From contig JAJDZJ010000104.1 of the NCBI GenBank assembly GCA_022824685.1, positions 1 through 51,621 of the forward strand: a DNA stretch of 51,621 nt. The letters run 5' to 3'. The stretch comes from Caldilineaceae bacterium (GTDB taxonomy: Bacteria > Chloroflexota > Anaerolineae > Caldilineales > Caldilineaceae). Shown piece after piece: positions 44,630 through 51,621 of the stretch. Numbering within the stretch: position 1 is the stretch's first letter; each line of letters opens with the position of its first letter. Below the pieces are notes generated by a model. The model worked only from the letters and a program-made list of their open reading frames with translations, did no database searches and was not told the origin of the DNA. The position numbers and the translations under genes are program-made.

Positions 44630-45490
44630 TCAGTAGAGGCCCTCGTACACGATGACGCCCATCACATTGGGTCCGAGATGGGCTGCCAGGCTGGGTGGAT
44701 AGCGCCATGCTCGGGCCGAGATGTCCGGCAGACCTTCTTCCAGCCGCTCCAGAAGCAGCTTTTGTGTCTGTTCATAGCGGTGCTGCACCAGCCCGATGCG
44801 TTCATTTTGCGCGAATTCGGCGGTATAGTCGTACAGCTTTTCGGCGACGTCTTCTCGAGTCTGCACCTTTTCCAGGGGGATCAGCTGGCCGTCTTCCATG
44901 GTGACCATCGCCTTGATGCCGAGCATCGTGCCGAGGACGCTTTGCGCTGCGCCGAGGCGGGCGCTGCGCTCGAGGTAGTAGAGAGTTTCGGCGAAGAAGG
45001 TCACGTAGATGTGTGGGATTGCGCCATTCACGACCCGGGCGACCTCGGATAGATTGGCCCCGTTTTCGGCGGCCTTGGCGGCCAGTTCGGCCAGCATTCC
45101 CAGGCCCATTGCGGTGGTCTGGCTGTCCATGACGCGAATGCGATAGCGCCCCATCATCATATCGGCCGCCTTGCGCGACTGGCTCCACATTGGGCTGAGC
45201 GCGCTGCTCATATGAATAGCGATAATCTCCTCAGCATCCTGCCCCAGCCGCTGATAGACATCCATCAGGCGGTTCAACTCCGGCGCCTCCACGTCTGGCA
45301 GCAGGATGCGTCCGCCGGACTGATTTTCGCGGATCTGTTGAAAGAGTTGGTCTGCGCTGAACTCTTCTTTGTCCTCAAAGCGTTCCCGCCCGACGCGCAG
45401 CACGTGGGGGATCACTTCGATGGAATATTTTTCCAGAATGTCAGCCGGAATGCTGGCGTCACTATCGGTAACGATACGAACCTTGCTCAC
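44630..45490 (-). CDS. DegV family protein (fatty-acid binding)
   Basis: The 286-residue protein starts SKVRIVTDSDASIPADILEK, the DegV hallmark, with SSALSPMWSQSRKAA and RVMDSQTTAMGLGML as the lipid-contact blocks and PNVMGVIVYEG at the end. DegV/FakB proteins bind fatty acids and can present them to the kinase FakA. No FakA-like gene is next to it. GTG 45490 is chosen because GGAG lies eight bases upstream; a TTG at 45514 would add eight residues without a ribosome site. It forms a tight unit with recG. Confidence 0.92.
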   Translation of the reverse strand: MSKVRIVTDSDASIPADILEKYSIEVIPHVLRVGRERFEDKEEFSADQLFQQIRENQSGGRILLPDVEAPELNRLMDVYQRLGQDAEEIIAIHMSSALSPMWSQSRKAADMMMGRYRIRVMDSQTTAMGLGMLAELAAKAAENGANLSEVARVVNGAIPHIYVTFFAETLYYLERSARLGAAQSVLGTMLGIKAMVTMEDGQLIPLEKVQTREDVAEKLYDYTAEFAQNERIGLVQHRYEQTQKLLLERLEEGLPDISARAWRYPPSLAAHLGPNVMGVIVYEGLY

Positions 45491-45507
45491 AGCAGATGCT
45501 CCAACTT

Positions 45508-45534
45508 TTGACAACCGAACAGCCGTATGATAAT
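45508..45534 (+). promoter_or_regulatory. Candidate promoter for rpmB
   Basis: A perfect TTGACA (45508-45513) is followed after 15 bases by GATAAT (45529-45534), about 90 bases before the rpmB ATG. The spacer is shorter than the usual 17. The site overlaps the leader region of the divergent degV gene. Confidence 0.45.
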
Positions 45535-45624
45535 GTCGGATAATTCAGCTATACGCGAACATTGGTCGAGTGTCAGTGATCTATCACCGACCCTGAGCCA
45601 ATGGGGAACCGGAGGGTACAGATC

Positions 45625-45804
45625 ATGGCAAAATGCCAAATGTGCGGCAAAAGTCCTCAGTTTGGAAACAACCGTCCCTGGTCCAAAAAGGCCACACGGC
45701 ATAAGTGGAAGATCAACATACAGAAGGTCAAAGTCCTGGAAAACGACCGGCTGGTTTCGCGTCGCCTTTGCACCTCTTGCATCCGCACCCTTGCGAAGGC
45801 CTGA
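45625..45804 (+). CDS. rpmB: 50S ribosomal protein L28
   Basis: The 59-residue protein starts [15 protein letters not shown] and ends [14 protein letters not shown]. The CxxC pairs show the zinc-binding C+ form of L28. [13 protein letters not shown] is the family core. GGAGG lies nine bases before ATG 45625, which sets the start (the open frame extends eight codons further). It stands alone, with a promoter upstream and a strong terminator downstream. Confidence 0.96.
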   Translation: MAKCQMCGKSPQFGNNRPWSKKATRHKWKINIQKVKVLENDRLVSRRLCTSCIRTLAKA

Positions 45805-45840
45805 GACTCCCTTCCGCTACAACTGAATCAGGCCTGTGGA

Positions 45841-45870
45841 AGCGTTGAGCCATTCTGCTCAGCGCTTTTT
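45841..45870 (+). terminator. Intrinsic terminator of rpmB
   Basis: AGCGTTGAGC (45841-45850) and GCTCAGCGCT (45857-45866) form a 10-base stem with one G-T pair and a six-base loop, followed directly by a run of five T. It lies 37 bases after the rpmB stop and is the clearest rho-independent terminator in the window. Confidence 0.8.
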
Positions 45871-45912
45871 CGCTGCGCGGCCAGAAGAGGCGCAGCGGCG
45901 GAAGACGCAGGT

Positions 45913-47055
45913 TTATGACTCTGCCGCATTGCGTAACTGCCCACATCCGGCATCGATTTCGATTCCGCGGCGGATACGCACAGTGGTCGATATGCCGCGG
46001 GCGCTTAGTCTCTCCGCAAACCGTTGCGTGTCTCTGTCGCTGGTTGGCTGAAAGGCGCTGTCGGGAATCGGATTGAGAGGGATAAGATTGACATGGCACA
46101 GGATCCCGTGCAGCTTGTCCGCCAGATCTTCGGCCAGGGAGGGGCTGTCGTTTACGCCCCGCATCAATGCGTATTCAAAGGTGACGCGGCGATTGGTCTT
46201 GGCAATATAGCGGCGAACTGACGCCAGAAGGTCGTCTACCGGATAGCGGCGACTCGGTGGAACCAGCTTGCTGCGCAGGGCGTTGTTCGGCGCGTGGAGG
46301 CTGACGGCCAGATTCACCTGGAGTCCTTCATCGGCCATGCGATCGATCATGGGAATCAGGCCCACGGTGCTGAGCGTAATATGTCGTGCGCCGAGCCCGA
46401 ACCCGTCGGCGGCCGTCAGGCGGCGGATTGCCGTCCACACATTCTTATAGTTGTGCATTGGTTCGCCCATTCCCATCAGCACAATGTTTGTCACGGTGGT
46501 CGGCCTTTTCACCCGCATTTTTGGCCTTTCGCCGGGATTACGCAGATAGCGGGCGAAGAAAAGGACCTGAGCGACAATCTCGCCTGCGGTCAAATTGCGC
46601 CGCAGGCCGCCCTGGGCCGTCGCGCAGAAGGAGCAGCCCATGGCGCATCCGGCCTGGCTGCTGATGCAGAGGGTTCTCCGCTGGTCATAGAGCATCAGGA
46701 CCGCTTCGACCGTCTCCCCGTCCGGCATCTGAAACAACACCTTCTGCGTGTCCCCGGCCTTGGAAACACGCTGTTCGACCGGCGTCAGCGGCGTGAGCGT
46801 TGCGGATGCGGCCAAACCGTCGCGCATCGCCTTCGGCAGATTGGACATCTCTTCGAAGGAGCGGGCGTATTTCTTGTAGATCCACTCCTGAATCTGACGG
46901 ATGCGATAGGCCGGCACGCTGGCGGCCCGCCCACCGGCGTCTTCACGCTGGTGCGGCAGTGCCTTAACGACTTCGGTAAGCTCTTGGGGAGAGCAATCCA
47001 ATAGCGAGCGGGCAGTTGGGGGGACGGCGGGCGCAGAAAGCGGGATGGTCTTCAT
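45913..47055 (-). CDS. rlmN: Dual-specificity RNA methyltransferase RlmN
   Basis: The 380-residue radical-SAM enzyme has the cluster motif CAMGCSFC (Cys137, Cys141, Cys144), [25 protein letters not shown] and [11 protein letters not shown]. The C-terminal resolving Cys is at 371 in EIDAGCGQL. It methylates C2 of A2503 in 23S rRNA and A37 of some tRNAs. [13 protein letters not shown] is the usual N-terminal RNA-binding helix. ATG 47055 has no ribosome site. A promoter ends seven bases upstream, which suggests a leaderless transcript. Confidence 0.96.
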   Translation of the reverse strand: MKTIPLSAPAVPPTARSLLDCSPQELTEVVKALPHQREDAGGRAASVPAYRIRQIQEWIYKKYARSFEEMSNLPKAMRDGLAASATLTPLTPVEQRVSKAGDTQKVLFQMPDGETVEAVLMLYDQRRTLCISSQAGCAMGCSFCATAQGGLRRNLTAGEIVAQVLFFARYLRNPGERPKMRVKRPTTVTNIVLMGMGEPMHNYKNVWTAIRRLTAADGFGLGARHITLSTVGLIPMIDRMADEGLQVNLAVSLHAPNNALRSKLVPPSRRYPVDDLLASVRRYIAKTNRRVTFEYALMRGVNDSPSLAEDLADKLHGILCHVNLIPLNPIPDSAFQPTSDRDTQRFAERLSARGISTTVRIRRGIEIDAGCGQLRNAAES

Positions 47056-47062
47056 TGTTGCA

Positions 47063-47092
47063 ATTGTAGCGCAGCTATTCAGTTGCCGTCAA
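47063..47092 (-). promoter_or_regulatory. Promoter of rlmN giving a predicted leaderless mRNA
   Basis: On the minus strand TTGACG (47092-47087) and TACAAT (47068-47063) are 18 bases apart, five of six matches each. Only seven bases, TGCAACA, separate the -10 box from ATG 47055. Transcription would therefore start at or within one or two bases of the A of the start codon. Confidence 0.6.
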
Positions 47093-47157
47093 AAAATAGC
47101 CCGATGACTCCTACGCTGCCTATGCGGGCAAACTGGGCTTCGGCGGCCGTGAGGCGC

Positions 47158-47970
47158 TCAGTTGTCGGCCTGTTGGAAGGCCTCCAGAAGTTCGGGCAGA
47201 CCGGGCAGGATAAGGTCCGGCCTGGGCACGACCGTGTGGAACTCCTCCTCGGTGGTGATCCCCGTCAGCACGGCTGCCGTGGGCATGCCCAACTCGATGG
47301 CCCCGGCAATATCCGTCTCGTAGCGGTCTCCGACCATCAGCGTAGCGGCGGCGGTGGTACCCAGTTTGTGCATGGCTTGCTGGAACATGCCGGCGTTGGG
47401 TTTGCCGATCACCGTCGGTGTGACGCCGGTGGCCGCCTTCAGCAAGGCCAGCAGCGCGCCGGTTCCGGGGATCTGGCCGCGTTCGCTGGGGAATGAAGTA
47501 TCGCTGTTGGTGCCGACAAAGCGGGCGCCAGCGCGTATCGCGAGGGTGGCATCCGCCAGACGCTCGTAACGCACACTGAAGTCGATGCCGGAGACGATCA
47601 CATCGGCCGTCTGCGCGTCCTCGACGATGGTGATGCCTTCCTGCTCCAGGGCCGAGCGCAGGCCATCCTGGCCAATCATAAAGGCGCGAACGCCGTTTGG
47701 ATACTGTTCCGCCAGCCAGCTTGCGGTGGCGAGCGCGCTGCTGAGAATATGAGCCTCATCCGCGCCGATGCCCATGCGGCCGACCTTTTCGACAAACTGG
47801 TTCGGGGTGCGCGAGGAATTGTTGGTTACGAACAGCCAGTTCCGCTCTGTCGCTTCCAGATAATCCAGTAGTTCCTGGACGCCGGGAAGGGGTTCCTCGC
47901 CGACATAGACAACGCCATCCATATCCAGCAGAACGGCGCGTACCTCTCTCAGGTTAGCTCTTTGTGCCAT
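47158..47970 (-). CDS. HAD-IIA family phosphatase (NagD/phosphoglycolate phosphatase-like)
   Basis: The 270-residue protein has the HAD motifs: DMDGVVY with Asp16 and Asp18, VTNNSSRT (48-55), a C2 cap, VIGKPNAGMF and the metal loop VGDRYETDIAGA. HAD-IIA enzymes of this size dephosphorylate p-nitrophenyl phosphate, UMP or 2-phosphoglycolate. The natural substrate is not decided by sequence. It follows recJ by 89 bases on the same strand. Confidence 0.92.
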   Translation of the reverse strand: MAQRANLREVRAVLLDMDGVVYVGEEPLPGVQELLDYLEATERNWLFVTNNSSRTPNQFVEKVGRMGIGADEAHILSSALATASWLAEQYPNGVRAFMIGQDGLRSALEQEGITIVEDAQTADVIVSGIDFSVRYERLADATLAIRAGARFVGTNSDTSFPSERGQIPGTGALLALLKAATGVTPTVIGKPNAGMFQQAMHKLGTTAAATLMVGDRYETDIAGAIELGMPTAAVLTGITTEEEFHTVVPRPDLILPGLPELLEAFQQADN

Positions 47971-48059
47971 GAGTGAACTCTACGATCCTTTCAATGGCCC
48001 GTCGGAGATCAGGTCCGGCGGGTGGTTTGCGGCAGCAGACGGCGCCGCGCAACGCGAGG

Positions 48060-49799
48060 TCAGTTTACGCAGGTCCGCAGATCCTGGATGTTGAGCTGCA
48101 GAGAGCGGCGGCCCTGCCATTCGTTGACTTCAAGATGGAAAACGATGTCGATGAGGCTGCCGACTTGCAGGTTTGCAGCGCGCCCACCCAAGCCAAAGCC
48201 GATTCCGTCCAGCACGGGTGAAAGGTCGCGGCCGGTGATTACGGTTTTCAGATGCTTGCCCCCGCCCACGGTGCGGAGGCTATGCACACGGCAGTGGCGG
48301 CACAGGAAGAGCGCGGGCTCATTCTGCTGGCCGACCGGCTCCATGCGGGAAAGTTGACTTTGCAATGCCCAGTCGATCTGTTCGATGGGTAGCTCGGCAT
48401 CGATATTCAGGGTAGGCCGCAGTTTCTCCAGAGGACCGAGCTCCCGCCCGGCTGTCTCTGTCAGCGCATCCCGCAACGCGGGCAACTGGTCGGCGCGCAC
48501 GGTAAAGCCGGCCGCCCCGCTGTGCCCGCCGTGACGCACCAGCAGAGAGCTGACCTGGTCCAAAGCGGCAATCATATCAAATTCGGCGATGCTGCGGGCA
48601 CTGCCGCGGCAGAACTCGTTGCCCTGTTCGATTACGACTGCCGGGCGGTAAAACTGATCGCTCAATTTTCCTGCGGCAAGCCCAACGATGCCGGGTTGAA
48701 ACCTGTCGCTGGCGACGATCAGAATCGAGGCGCTGGATGGATCAAGGCCGGCCAACTCAGTCTCGGCTACCGCGTGGGCTTCGGTTGTGAGCGTCTGGCG
48801 CCGCTGGTTGAGGCTTTCCAGGTCCATCGCCATATCATAGGCCGTCTCGTATTCGTCACAGCGCAGGAGGTCATAGGCCATTTTGGCGCTGGCGAGTCGG
48901 CCGGCGGCATTGATACGCGGCGCGATGCGAAAGCTGATCGCTGTGCTGTCGATCCCGTCCAGAGGCACAGAAGCCACTTCTGTCAGCGCAAACAACCCGA
49001 CCCGGTTGCCCTGACGCATTTCCGCCAACCCCCGCCGCACCAAGGAACGGTTTTCGCCCAGCAGAGGCACCAGGTCGGCGACGGTGCCGAGAGCCACCAG
49101 ATCGAGGAGGGACTGTTCCTCCTGCGCAGCTTCTTCAGTAGAAAGCCTGCTCCATGGCTGCTGCGAGACGACGCGCAGGACGCCCTGCGCCAGCCGGTAG
49201 GCAACGCCAACCCCGGCCAGCGGCTGAAATGTGTCTGCGCGGGCATCTCGGCGCGGATTGATCACTGCCAGGGCCGGAGGCAACTCTGCGCCGATTGTGT
49301 GATGGTCGGTGAGCACAACATCCATGCCCAACTCTGCGGCTTCCGCGACTTCGACGACGCTGCGAATGCCGCAGTCGACTGTCACGAGCAGGTCGGCCCC
49401 CTTGGCGGCGATAGAGCGGAGCGCCTCCACATTCAGGCCGTAGCCCTCATCTACCCTGTTTGGGATGTATGCGCCGACGAGGGCGCCGGCGCGCTGCAAA
49501 GCCGTCGTCAACAGGGCGGTGGCCGTGACGCCGTCGGCGTCGAAATCTCCGTATACGCAGATGACTTCACGCGTTTCAATGGCCCGCGCTAACCGCGAGA
49601 CGGCGGCCGACATGTCGGTCAGGCGAAATGGATTTTCCTGGACGGCATCCTCACCTTGCAGGAAGGACGTTACGGCCGCCCCATCACGCAGACCGCGATT
49701 GTACAGCACCTGCAACAACGCCGGATGTTCGTGGCTGTTAGCCAGGAAGCTCTCCGGCGCAGGTGGATGGAAGTTCCAATGTTTATCGGTCGCGGACAA
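48060..49799 (-). CDS. recJ: Single-stranded-DNA-specific exonuclease RecJ
   Basis: The 579-residue protein has the DHH-family motifs in order: GDFDADGVTA (84-93), VTVDCGIRS with DCG at 142-144, and LTDHHTIG with DHH at 165-167. The substrate motif GGHSGAAGFTV is followed by a C-terminal OB-like domain (FHLEVNEWQGRRSLQLNIQD). RecJ degrades single-stranded DNA 5' to 3' in RecF repair and mismatch repair. The start is TTG 49799 with TGGAGA upstream at good distance. The gene is divergent from the YprB-like gene, and promoters for both lie in the 159-base gap. Confidence 0.95.
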   Translation of the reverse strand: MSATDKHWNFHPPAPESFLANSHEHPALLQVLYNRGLRDGAAVTSFLQGEDAVQENPFRLTDMSAAVSRLARAIETREVICVYGDFDADGVTATALLTTALQRAGALVGAYIPNRVDEGYGLNVEALRSIAAKGADLLVTVDCGIRSVVEVAEAAELGMDVVLTDHHTIGAELPPALAVINPRRDARADTFQPLAGVGVAYRLAQGVLRVVSQQPWSRLSTEEAAQEEQSLLDLVALGTVADLVPLLGENRSLVRRGLAEMRQGNRVGLFALTEVASVPLDGIDSTAISFRIAPRINAAGRLASAKMAYDLLRCDEYETAYDMAMDLESLNQRRQTLTTEAHAVAETELAGLDPSSASILIVASDRFQPGIVGLAAGKLSDQFYRPAVVIEQGNEFCRGSARSIAEFDMIAALDQVSSLLVRHGGHSGAAGFTVRADQLPALRDALTETAGRELGPLEKLRPTLNIDAELPIEQIDWALQSQLSRMEPVGQQNEPALFLCRHCRVHSLRTVGGGKHLKTVITGRDLSPVLDGIGFGLGGRAANLQVGSLIDIVFHLEVNEWQGRRSLQLNIQDLRTCVN

Positions 49800-49845
49800 A
49801 GTGGATTCTCCACCAGGAGGGGAACGATACGGTGTACGGAGTCCA

Positions 49846-49875
49846 ATTATAGTCGAGAGAGCGGATGGGGCGCAA
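49846..49875 (-). promoter_or_regulatory. Candidate promoter for recJ
   Basis: On the minus strand a perfect TATAAT (49851-49846) is preceded at 18 bases by TTGCGC (49875-49870). The start near 49840 gives a leader of about 40 bases before TTG 49799. Confidence 0.5.
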
Positions 49876-49911
49876 AAAAGAGGGGGATTTCCCGCCTCTA
49901 TCGGGCTGGGC

Positions 49912-49917
49912 TACAAT
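49912..49917 (+). promoter_or_regulatory. -10 box TACAAT before the YprB-like gene
   Basis: TACAAT stands 41 bases before ATG 49959. The matching -35 position (TTCCCG at 49889-49894, 17-base spacer) is poor. It faces away from the recJ promoter in the same short gap. Confidence 0.4.
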
Positions 49918-49958
49918 AGGGATTCAGTCTGGACTGATCACGCTTCAAAGCATTCCCG

Positions 49959-51359
49959 ATGTCCTCTACTTCTGAACGTTTGCGCCGCCTGCAGGGCTTG
50001 CGCGGCCGGCGCGCATCTTCTGATCCGGCGAAAACGGGCGCGCCCGAGCAGCCTGCGGGGCCATCGCCCGAACGGCAGGGTGAGCCTGCCTCCGTCGAGG
50101 CGTTGGAGGCGGGTGAAATTGTCGTGAACAGCGCCGGACACTGTTATCTTGTTACCCGGCGCTACGCGGCTGGGGAAGTTGAGGGAAGCCAGCCGCACGC
50201 TTTGCCCACCCTCCGAAAGCAGACCGTGCCAGGCAACCTTCCGGAACGCGATCCTTCGGTCCTTGCGCCTCTGTATCCCGCCTACCGATTGGAAGACTGC
50301 CCTGATTTTCGCAAGGCCGCATTTCTGGACATTGAGAGCACCGGTCTGGGCGGAGGCGCCGGCATCTACGCCTTTATGGTCGGAATTGGCACGTTTGAAC
50401 GCCAAGGCCGGGCTGTGGACGAGCCGGAGGACCGTTGGACATTTGTGGCGCGTCAGTTTTTCATGCGCCATCCGGGCGAAGAGCCGGCTCTGCTGACAGC
50501 GATCGCAGATCTGCTAAAGGGCTGCGAGAGCTTGGTGACCTTCAACGGTCGTTCTTTCGACGCCCCGCTCTTGCGCGGGCGATACCGCTACGCCGGCCGT
50601 TTCCTGCCCGCAGACGTTGCAATGCCAGCCGTGTTGAAGGAGGATGCGCCCCACTTGGATCTGTTGCACCCTGCCCGCCGACTGTGGCGCAAACGCCTGG
50701 GCAGCTGCGCTCTCAGCAATCTGGAACAGAAAGTCCTGGGGATTGCGCGGACGGAGGCCGATGTGCCCGGCAGCCTGATCCCGCAGTTGTACGCTGACTA
50801 TCTGCGAAACGGCGACGGCCGCATGATGCAGAGCGTCTTCTACCACAATCGCGAGGATATCATTTCGATGGCGGCGTTGACGGAGGTGGTCTGCAGCGCA
50901 TTCGCCGAACCGACCGCCGCGGGCGCCGGCCATCTGCAGCCGCTCGATCTGCTGAGCATGGCGCGGCTGCAGGAGGAGTTGGAGCGGCTGGACCGCGCCG
51001 AGACGCTTTTCCGCGCCGCGCTGGAGGCGCTCAACGGCCGCGCGCACCTGGCTGAGTCGTTTGACGGTTTGGGCCGTCTGCTCAAACGACAGCGGCGCTG
51101 GGAAGAGGCAGCGGCCGTCTGGCATCAGTGGCTGACGACGGTGGGCGGCGCGGGGAGCGCCCCAGACAGCCGTCCCTACGTAGAACTGGCAAAATTCTGC
51201 GAATGGCACAGCGACGACCTTGCGCAAGCGGCCATGTGGACCCGGTGGGCGTTGCACGAACAGGAGCAGTCCCCGCCCCACGCGCGTTCCCCGCAGATCC
51301 AGACTGAACTTCGTCACCGGCTAACCCGTCTGCAACGGAAGCTGGGCGCGGACGGGTGA
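49959..51359 (+). CDS. YprB-like ribonuclease H-fold exonuclease with C-terminal TPR region
   Basis: The central part of this 466-residue protein is a DEDD-type RNase H-like nuclease: FLDIESTGLGGGAGIY (Asp124 and Glu126), SLVTFNGRSFDAPLL, DLLHPARRLW and HNREDIISMAAL. This is the YprB family pattern. After about residue 330 come helix pairs such as ARLQEELERLDRAETLFRAA and GLGRLLKRQRRWEEAAAVW, typical of tetratricopeptide repeats. The first 45 residues are basic and disordered. YprB proteins are predicted nucleases of unknown substrate. The divergent partner recJ also encodes a nuclease. Confidence 0.86.
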   Translation: MSSTSERLRRLQGLRGRRASSDPAKTGAPEQPAGPSPERQGEPASVEALEAGEIVVNSAGHCYLVTRRYAAGEVEGSQPHALPTLRKQTVPGNLPERDPSVLAPLYPAYRLEDCPDFRKAAFLDIESTGLGGGAGIYAFMVGIGTFERQGRAVDEPEDRWTFVARQFFMRHPGEEPALLTAIADLLKGCESLVTFNGRSFDAPLLRGRYRYAGRFLPADVAMPAVLKEDAPHLDLLHPARRLWRKRLGSCALSNLEQKVLGIARTEADVPGSLIPQLYADYLRNGDGRMMQSVFYHNREDIISMAALTEVVCSAFAEPTAAGAGHLQPLDLLSMARLQEELERLDRAETLFRAALEALNGRAHLAESFDGLGRLLKRQRRWEEAAAVWHQWLTTVGGAGSAPDSRPYVELAKFCEWHSDDLAQAAMWTRWALHEQEQSPPHARSPQIQTELRHRLTRLQRKLGADG

Positions 51360-51554
51360 ACAGGGGGGAGATGTATCCCAGACGATCGTCCGGCGAGCGG
51401 GGCCAAACCGTTGCCTGGCCTGGGGCCACCACGATCGGATGCTTGCCGCCAACACTTTGGATTCGCTTAGCAAGTAGGGAAGCAGGGCAATTGCATCTAA
51501 ATTGGGTCAAAGCATCGAAATACTTCAGAATTCCCCTCCAGTTCGGGATCAGAC

Positions 51555-51621
51555 ATGAGAAGTGTTCGATTAGTGGCACGTAGACGGGAAATCCAAATGA
51601 TTTCGACGCCTGACGGCCGGT
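51555..51621 (+). CDS. Possible start of a further gene (partial)
   Basis: ATG 51555 opens a frame of 22 codons that is still open at the window end (MRSVRLVARRREIQMISTPD...). There is no clear ribosome site, and the preceding 195 bases hold nothing recognised. Too short to judge. Confidence 0.2.
   Translation, partial: MRSVRLVARRREIQMISTPDGR

Overview
The window is a high-GC bacterial chromosome segment of about 51.6 kb. Three traits suggest a Chloroflexota member of the Caldilineales/Anaerolineae type: a mevalonate-pathway decarboxylase, a zinc-ribbon L28, and a chromosome rich in Gfo/Idh/MocA, phytanoyl-CoA dioxygenase, SDR, xylose-isomerase-fold and xanthine-dehydrogenase-like enzymes. 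That placement is inferred from gene content only. No rRNA, tRNA, CRISPR array, transposase or prophage gene was recognised.

Layout. (1) 1-6.8 kb, plus strand: the 3' end of a biotin ligase gene, a GT39-like membrane protein, a site-2 protease, an HD phosphohydrolase, a TyrA-like protein with altered key motifs, a secreted four-repeat protein and a small lipoprotein-like protein. (2) 6.8-21.7 kb, mostly minus: acetyltransferase, phytanoyl-CoA dioxygenase and two PLP aminotransferases. These are followed by a carbohydrate operon with a good promoter at 18235-18264: Gfo/Idh/MocA, then GH32-DinB twice in tandem, then a hydroxyacyl-CoA dehydrogenase. A GT39-type protein split by an in-frame stop and a mannonate-dehydratase-like enzyme follow. 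(3) 21.8-26.5 kb, minus, visibly AT-richer: an accessory island with an AAA ATPase/TOPRIM (OLD-like) nuclease gene, a beta-class DNA methyltransferase, a 50-codon ORF, two zinc-ribbon proteins, a partnerless BrnA-type antitoxin, and an MNT nucleotidyltransferase whose overlapping HEPN partner is broken. (4) 26.6-34 kb: SDR, sugar isomerase, epimerase, an orphan molybdopterin subunit, a Uma2 nuclease and a DUF3500 protein. (5) 34.6-51.4 kb: housekeeping genes (DHH phosphoesterase, mevalonate decarboxylase, hflX, 2-hydroxyacid dehydrogenase, citrate synthase, recG, degV, rpmB, rlmN, HAD phosphatase, recJ, YprB-like nuclease).

How the parts may work together. The GH32/Gfo-Idh/UxuA-like/epimerase genes fit scavenging of plant- or algal-type sugars. 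The island at 21.8-26.5 kb looks like defence. The strongest candidate for an undescribed system is the ATPase-TOPRIM nuclease plus DNA methyltransferase plus small ORF, next to decaying toxin-antitoxin modules. DegV-RecG, RecJ-HAD and the 100-aa protein-mevalonate decarboxylase pairs are tight co-directional units. rlmN appears to be transcribed as a leaderless mRNA.
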